Below, piece by piece: positions 59,301 through 64,000 of a DNA stretch of 64,000 nt. The notes under the pieces were generated by a model. That model was given only the letters and a program-made list of their open reading frames with translations, did not search any database and was not told the origin of the DNA. The stretch is taken from NCBI RefSeq assembly GCF_021018805.1, contig NC_086256.1, positions 9,180,032-9,244,031 on the forward strand, read 5' to 3'. Position numbers and translations under genes: made by a program. The DNA comes from Prinia subflava (lineage: Eukaryota > Chordata > Aves > Passeriformes > Cisticolidae). Within the stretch, counting starts at the first letter, position 1; every line of letters starts with the position of its first letter.

Positions 59301-62300
59301 GCTTCTTTAAAAACAAACTGGCATCTGCTAGGACATGAGCTAAGGGTTCGTGTGACACAGTAAATTACTGTTGCTAAAAGATGTTCCAGCTAATGGATAT
59401 GGGAAGAAAAATAGAACAGCCTAATCCAAACTCCTTACACTGGAGGAAGGTCGTAACAACAGATTCTGAAAAGGGGGACATGCAGCGGAGGGGAGGGGAC
59501 AAATTCCCTGATGTGACTTCCACAATGGATGTGGAGAAGCAGCAACACCCTGAGTCTTCACTGATCTTAGAGGTTTATGGTACAAAGTAGGCAGTGACAG
59601 CTGGCACAAGGAGTACTTCTGGAGGAATGCCATGGAGCTTGGCCTGCTTGGACTCAAGAAGAAAAAAATCAGCAGGAGTTTGGTGAGATTTGAAGATGGG
59701 ACTCTGACTTAAAGACCCACGGGAGTCAGTAATGAGAACTCCAGAGAGCCACCCATGTCCAAAACAGAGGACAGAAGTTTTCAACAAACTGCCTTTTCTG
59801 TACCCAGCTTGTGAAAAATTCTTTCATCTTAGATACCCTAAGAAGATGCAGTGTTCTTATGAGTAAGTAGCTCTGATGGCAACACTAAAGAAACAAAACT
59901 GTAAAAATCCCAAGTGGTAGCCACATGCACATAATGAAAACTATCAGAAACACAAGAAATTTACCGTAATCATTGGCACAATGTAACGCCAGTTCTTATT
60001 CAGGCTTCCAATGTGGCTCATCTCCTCTTCTGTGAGGCTGAAGTCAAACACCTGAGAACAAAAGCCAGAGGCTTTACTCAATAACCACAGGTTGCCATCA
60101 GTTTCTTTTCTGCTAATAAATATGAAATTGCAATTAAATTCATAATAAACACCAAAGCAGAGGCTTAAAGTCTGAGCTGTTCACACACCTGCCAGATCTA
60201 AGCTTACACTGGTACTGCACAGTGCTCTGCCACTAAGGTAGAAAGCAGTGGGATTGTTTCTCACAGTAGGTGCTGCCTGTTTGATAAATATTCTGTTTCC
60301 ACGTAGATCTAAACCTTGAGCAACTGCAGAATTTATGTGAATTTCTTGATATTTCTAGCAGCACACTACATGCCAGAATTCAGATTAATGAAAATAACAG
60401 TTACAGAAGCAACTCCTTACTTGAAAACAAGTATGTAACCAGCCAATCTTTATGAAAAAACATCCAAGGAGGAGATTCAGAAACATCCCTGAAGATTATT
60501 TAAAGTCAGGGTTTTCAAATAATTTATAAAGTCTCTGCTTCAGAGCAGAAGTGAACCACACTTACTCCTTCAGCATCACTTGAATGGCAGTTTGCTGGAG
60601 AAGTTGTCACCAGCACTCACTTGCAGGATAGAGCAACTATTACTCATAAATAAGAATCACTAAGCATAATTAGAAGACTCCCTATTTCAATAAATTTGTG
60701 TCTTAAAAAAATTTAAGTACTGATTTTTCATTTAGACATCTACAAAGTACATTCTTTACCTTCTGATGACAAGACTGTGCATGTGCACATTGCACACACA
60801 CACACCAAGTTGCTTAAAACACATTCTTTGTTTTCAAAAAGCATCTTTACCCTCCCTCCCCAGCATGTGCATACGTGAACAAGTATGAACCAAGTGCCTC
60901 AGCTTGCTGCTCTCCAAGTTGTAGGTCAGTGCAGCAATTACTCACATGAAAAGGGCATTTCTGAAACTCCTCCATTTCAGCTTACCTGGAGATTCTCCTG
61001 AATGCGAGCAGGAGTGACACTCTTGGGAATGACAACCACTTTACGCTGCACTTGCCACCTGCAAGAGGAGGTGAGAGACTGTCTGTGCATGCAGTCCAAG
61101 AACAATAAGTACTGATTCTGGCTGAGTAATAATCTGTGGCAGCAGAGATGCCACTTCTGTGAAATAGAAATCTCCACAGGAGTGACACAGTCCTGTATTG
61201 TATTAGGACCTGGTGTGTCCAAGCCTGAGCAAGACAGTAACAACTGAATTAATCACAGAGAAGAGACGTTCATGCCTTGGAACAAGCACACAGGTTTCAA
61301 ATGTTTTAAGCTAAAAATCCAAGAAACAGTCAGAAAAACATATTTAGGCATTTCAAGCAAGTTCTAACCTGACAACCACTCAGAAACTAGATGAAAACAC
61401 AGATCCCTGAAATACCTGTCTAGTGGCATGACCACAAAATCTTGAATGGATTCAGCTCTCTGGGTAATCTGCTACTGCCCAAGACTGTGATAGTGACACT
61501 TAGTCAAGAAAAATGAGGATAGAAATCCAGTTTTAGTTTACGTCCTGATCACATTCTAGGTATCAGTCACCTTGTTTCCTAATATCCAGTACCTAGCTAT
61601 ATAAAAACAAAACAGCAAATAGTTCTTCAGTCCAAAGAAGTCTTTCATGCAAGTCTTTTCCTCAGACCCTCTTCCTGGGAGCCCACCACCTTGCTGGGTG
61701 CAGCAGCAGCAACTAGAGGATTCATGGAACTGGCCACATGCAAATTGAGTGAGGAGCACTCAGATGGGGTACCCAGCAGAAAAGGTCCCAGACAGGGCAA
61801 CAGTCCATATGAACTATCTCAGACAAGGATTCAGGCCCTGAATGGACCCCTCTGATCTAGTCTACCTGCCCTAAGGCAGGACCAACTCTACCAGCTTTGT
61901 AAAACAAGCAGCAAGTGGGATTTGCTTTTGGCACTCCCTGTGATTTTAACCCCTCCCTGACACACTTGAAGTGGATTCCTTCTAGCTTGTATGTTTTGCT
62001 TAATTGAAGGCTGGGTCCAAACACCACCTCTCTCACAATTACTCTGTACCTGAGGATTATCTGTGCAGGTGACTTGCTGTATTTTTCTGCAATTTTTTTG
62101 ACCCCGGGTTCCTCTAGCAGCACGGGCTCATCTGGGTGTTTCCACATGCGATCCGGAGAGCCAAGGGGGCTGTAGGCAGTGACCGCCAGTCCTCGTTTCT
62201 GGCAGTGAGCGATCAGCTCGTTCTGAGCTAGGTAAGGATGGCATTCCACCTATTGAAATGACACACAGTGAGTGGCTACAGAACAGGTATCAACATACAA

Positions 62301-63045
62301 TGAAACAAACAGAAAGTCAAGCACAAAAGAACCACACATATCATAGGAGTCCATTCCAAACTCCAGAAAATCTTATGAGGATAAGGTTTAAGTTAACCTT
62401 AGTAACTCAAGTCACTACCAGAAGAAAGAGGTGTCTGGTAGGCTAAGCTTACAGGAAACAAAGAACATCACCTAAGCTTGGTGCTGGACTTTCCTTTGGT
62501 ACCAAACAGATCATCCAACAAACAAGGAACTTCCATGCAGTAGGGATTCAAGTTATTCCCTCACAATCTTTCCTTTTTACAGACTAAATTATTCCTCACA
62601 TGGAAGATGAACTCTTCCACAGACCTGTTCATCTAAGCAGGTATAAATGCCCACACAACATGGATGTAGGCCTCCTTTCCAATCTGTCTGGAAAGACAGC
62701 CTCTGTGTGCCTGCTCCTGCAGAGCTGGCTGTATTCTTCTCTGCAAATAAGAAGCTGCACCTCTTGTGCTAAACACATGACATTGGTTCGCAAATGCTTC
62801 AGTCTCATAGACAAATAGGAAAGGTATTTGTCTCCTTTATCCACCTCACCTGAAGCACAGCTGGCTTCACAGTAGCCACACTCAGTACATCATCGATCTG
62901 ACGACTGTTGAAGTTTGACAGCCCAATGGCTTTCACAAGACCTTTTTCCACCAGTTTCTCCATAGCCTTCCAGGTATCCTTGTAGTCAATGTAGTCATAA
63001 CGCATTGTGTTATCAGGATTCTTTGGGAAGAGATTGTCCCCTCGT
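56339..63045 (-). CDS. AKR1A1: Aldo-keto reductase family 1 member A1, C-terminal exons (partial)
   Basis: Minus-strand coding join within the window: 63045-62850, 62249-62050, 61058-60986, 60051-59965, 56404-56339, together about 207 codons. The first is entered in phase 2, so its opening nucleotide completes a codon from an exon beyond the right edge. AKR1A1 is the cytosolic NADPH-dependent aldehyde reductase acting on glucuronate and other aldehydes. Visible here are aldo-keto reductase signature 2 ([20 protein letters not shown]), the barrel segments [17 protein letters not shown] and VTAYSPLGS, the NADPH-phosphate-binding signature 3 ([15 protein letters not shown], with Lys-Ser and Arg of the cofactor pocket) and the C-terminal loop ending [10 protein letters not shown], close to human HPLYPFNDPY. 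The catalytic Asp, Tyr, Lys and His lie in N-terminal exons not in the window, so activity cannot be judged. All junctions are GT-AG with matching phases. Confidence 0.95.
56405..59964 (-). other. AKR1A1: AKR1A1 last intron
   Basis: 3.6 kb between the last two coding exons. Frames such as plus strand 59381-59590 are not protein-like, and I recognise no repeat family. Confidence 0.6.
60052..62849 (-). other. AKR1A1: AKR1A1 internal introns
   Basis: Apart from the exons at 60986-61058 and 62050-62249, this holds only intron. A short (CA)n tract lies near 60795-60805. No other feature was recognised. Confidence 0.6.
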
Positions 63046-64000
63046 CTACAGCATCAAAAGTAAGTGTAAGTACATGCACCAAATTATTTATTTTAGTTCT
63101 TCACTTAAAGAAACCTTCCTAAATGTAGTCTTAAAAGTTTCTACATGGTCTGAAGGCCAGAGGACAAACGGAATGAATCTGTTTGTTCAATTCCATTGCA
63201 TGACTTAACCCACAAGCGGTTACTACACAAGGCAGTCTTTCCTACATGAAGTTGTTACACAGCACTTTGAAGTATTCACCTCTACAGCAGTGACTACACA
63301 GAGCTGATAAACCACTGTACACACAGCAGCAGCTCTTCGCACACTTTGACCCCAATAAAACAGCTGATTTAGGGAGGAACTAAGAGGGCAGCTTGGAGTT
63401 GCTACCAAAGGGATCTGGGTTTAAGAGCTATCTAGTCAAAGGACACTGGATTCTGTAGCTGTGTCACTACTCAGTACAAGCACAGATTCTCCCAGAAGTG
63501 TTAACATGTATATACATATTGTTTATAGGTCGGGTGTGTTTCCTTCCAATTAGTTATACCAACACATTAAAAAAAAACCCAAAAAACTAAACCAAAAAAA
63601 CCCACCCAAACAGACACAAAGTACCCAGCTGTGCCGGGTGACAGCCCCACAGCCAAAGGGCAGTGATTGCTCTCGGTGCAGTCCATGCTGGGAAGGGTAG
63701 CAGCAATTCCCCTGGAAGAGCTCTGCTCTGGAATCACCACAGGACTCTGCTAGCTCAGCACTGAGACTCTTACACTGCTCTAGCAAAGCAGTGAATGGTG
63801 TGAGAAACAGCAGTACTTGGGGACAAAGGGAGATGGTTCTTTCTGTCACTGATAAATCTAGAACCAAAAATAACTCTGAAAGCCTTGTGAGCTCCCTAGT
63901 CAGAAGAGCAGCCTCATATGTCAAGAGTACTCTATTAAGTGAGAGCAATTTTCAAGACCTAAAGGCACTGATTTTCATCTGGAAGTCTGTTTTAATTTCT
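63046..64000 (-). other. AKR1A1: AKR1A1 upstream intron, to window edge
   Basis: I looked here for the preceding exon ([20 protein letters not shown] region of human) and did not find it, so the intron runs off the window. It contains an A-rich tract at about 63568-63607. Confidence 0.6.

Overview
The window is vertebrate nuclear DNA, almost certainly from a bird. It holds spliced genes with canonical GT-AG introns, two CpG-island promoters, and 3' ends of CR1-type LINEs whose sequence is close to the avian consensus. There are no bacterial-style operons, rRNA genes, CRISPR arrays or recognisable tRNAs. Exons were reconstructed by hand from splice signals, codon phase and remembered vertebrate orthologues, and every internal junction used below is phase-consistent.

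Layout from left to right: (1) 1-2800, flank without recognisable coding sequence, carrying one CR1 3' end. (2) TMEM69, minus strand, two coding exons (2889-4231), with a GATA microsatellite in its first intron. (3) A CpG island at about 4740-6240 that acts as a head-to-head promoter for TMEM69 (left) and GPBP1L1 (right). (4) GPBP1L1 (vasculin-like protein 1), plus strand, ten coding exons at 21624-36691 behind a first intron of about 14 kb, with a 3'UTR reaching about 37.5-38 kb. (5) CCDC17, plus strand, nine compact exons (39354-41843), apparently without the C-terminal part of mammalian CCDC17. (6) NASP, minus strand, fifteen coding exons (43050-53802), convergent with CCDC17, with its own CpG island at about 53100-54160. 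(7) AKR1A1, minus strand, the last five coding exons only (56339-63045); its N-terminal exons lie beyond the right edge.

The order and relative orientation TMEM69-GPBP1L1-CCDC17-NASP-AKR1A1 are the same as I remember for human chromosome 1p34.1 read in reverse, so this is an old conserved vertebrate block and not an accessory region. The five genes do not form one pathway: a DUF3429 membrane protein, a GC-rich-promoter-binding factor, a coiled-coil protein, a histone H1/H3-H4 chaperone and an aldehyde reductase. What they share is housekeeping promoter architecture, including repeated ACTACA/TCCCAG (ZNF143-type) elements in both CpG islands.

I found no unknown multi-gene system. The points most worth a second look are the promoter element arrays, a possible second NASP promoter in intron 1, the in-frame 288-codon NASP cassette exon, the shortened CCDC17, clustered poly(A) signals just after the GPBP1L1 stop, and a perfect 12-bp stem hairpin in a GPBP1L1 intron.
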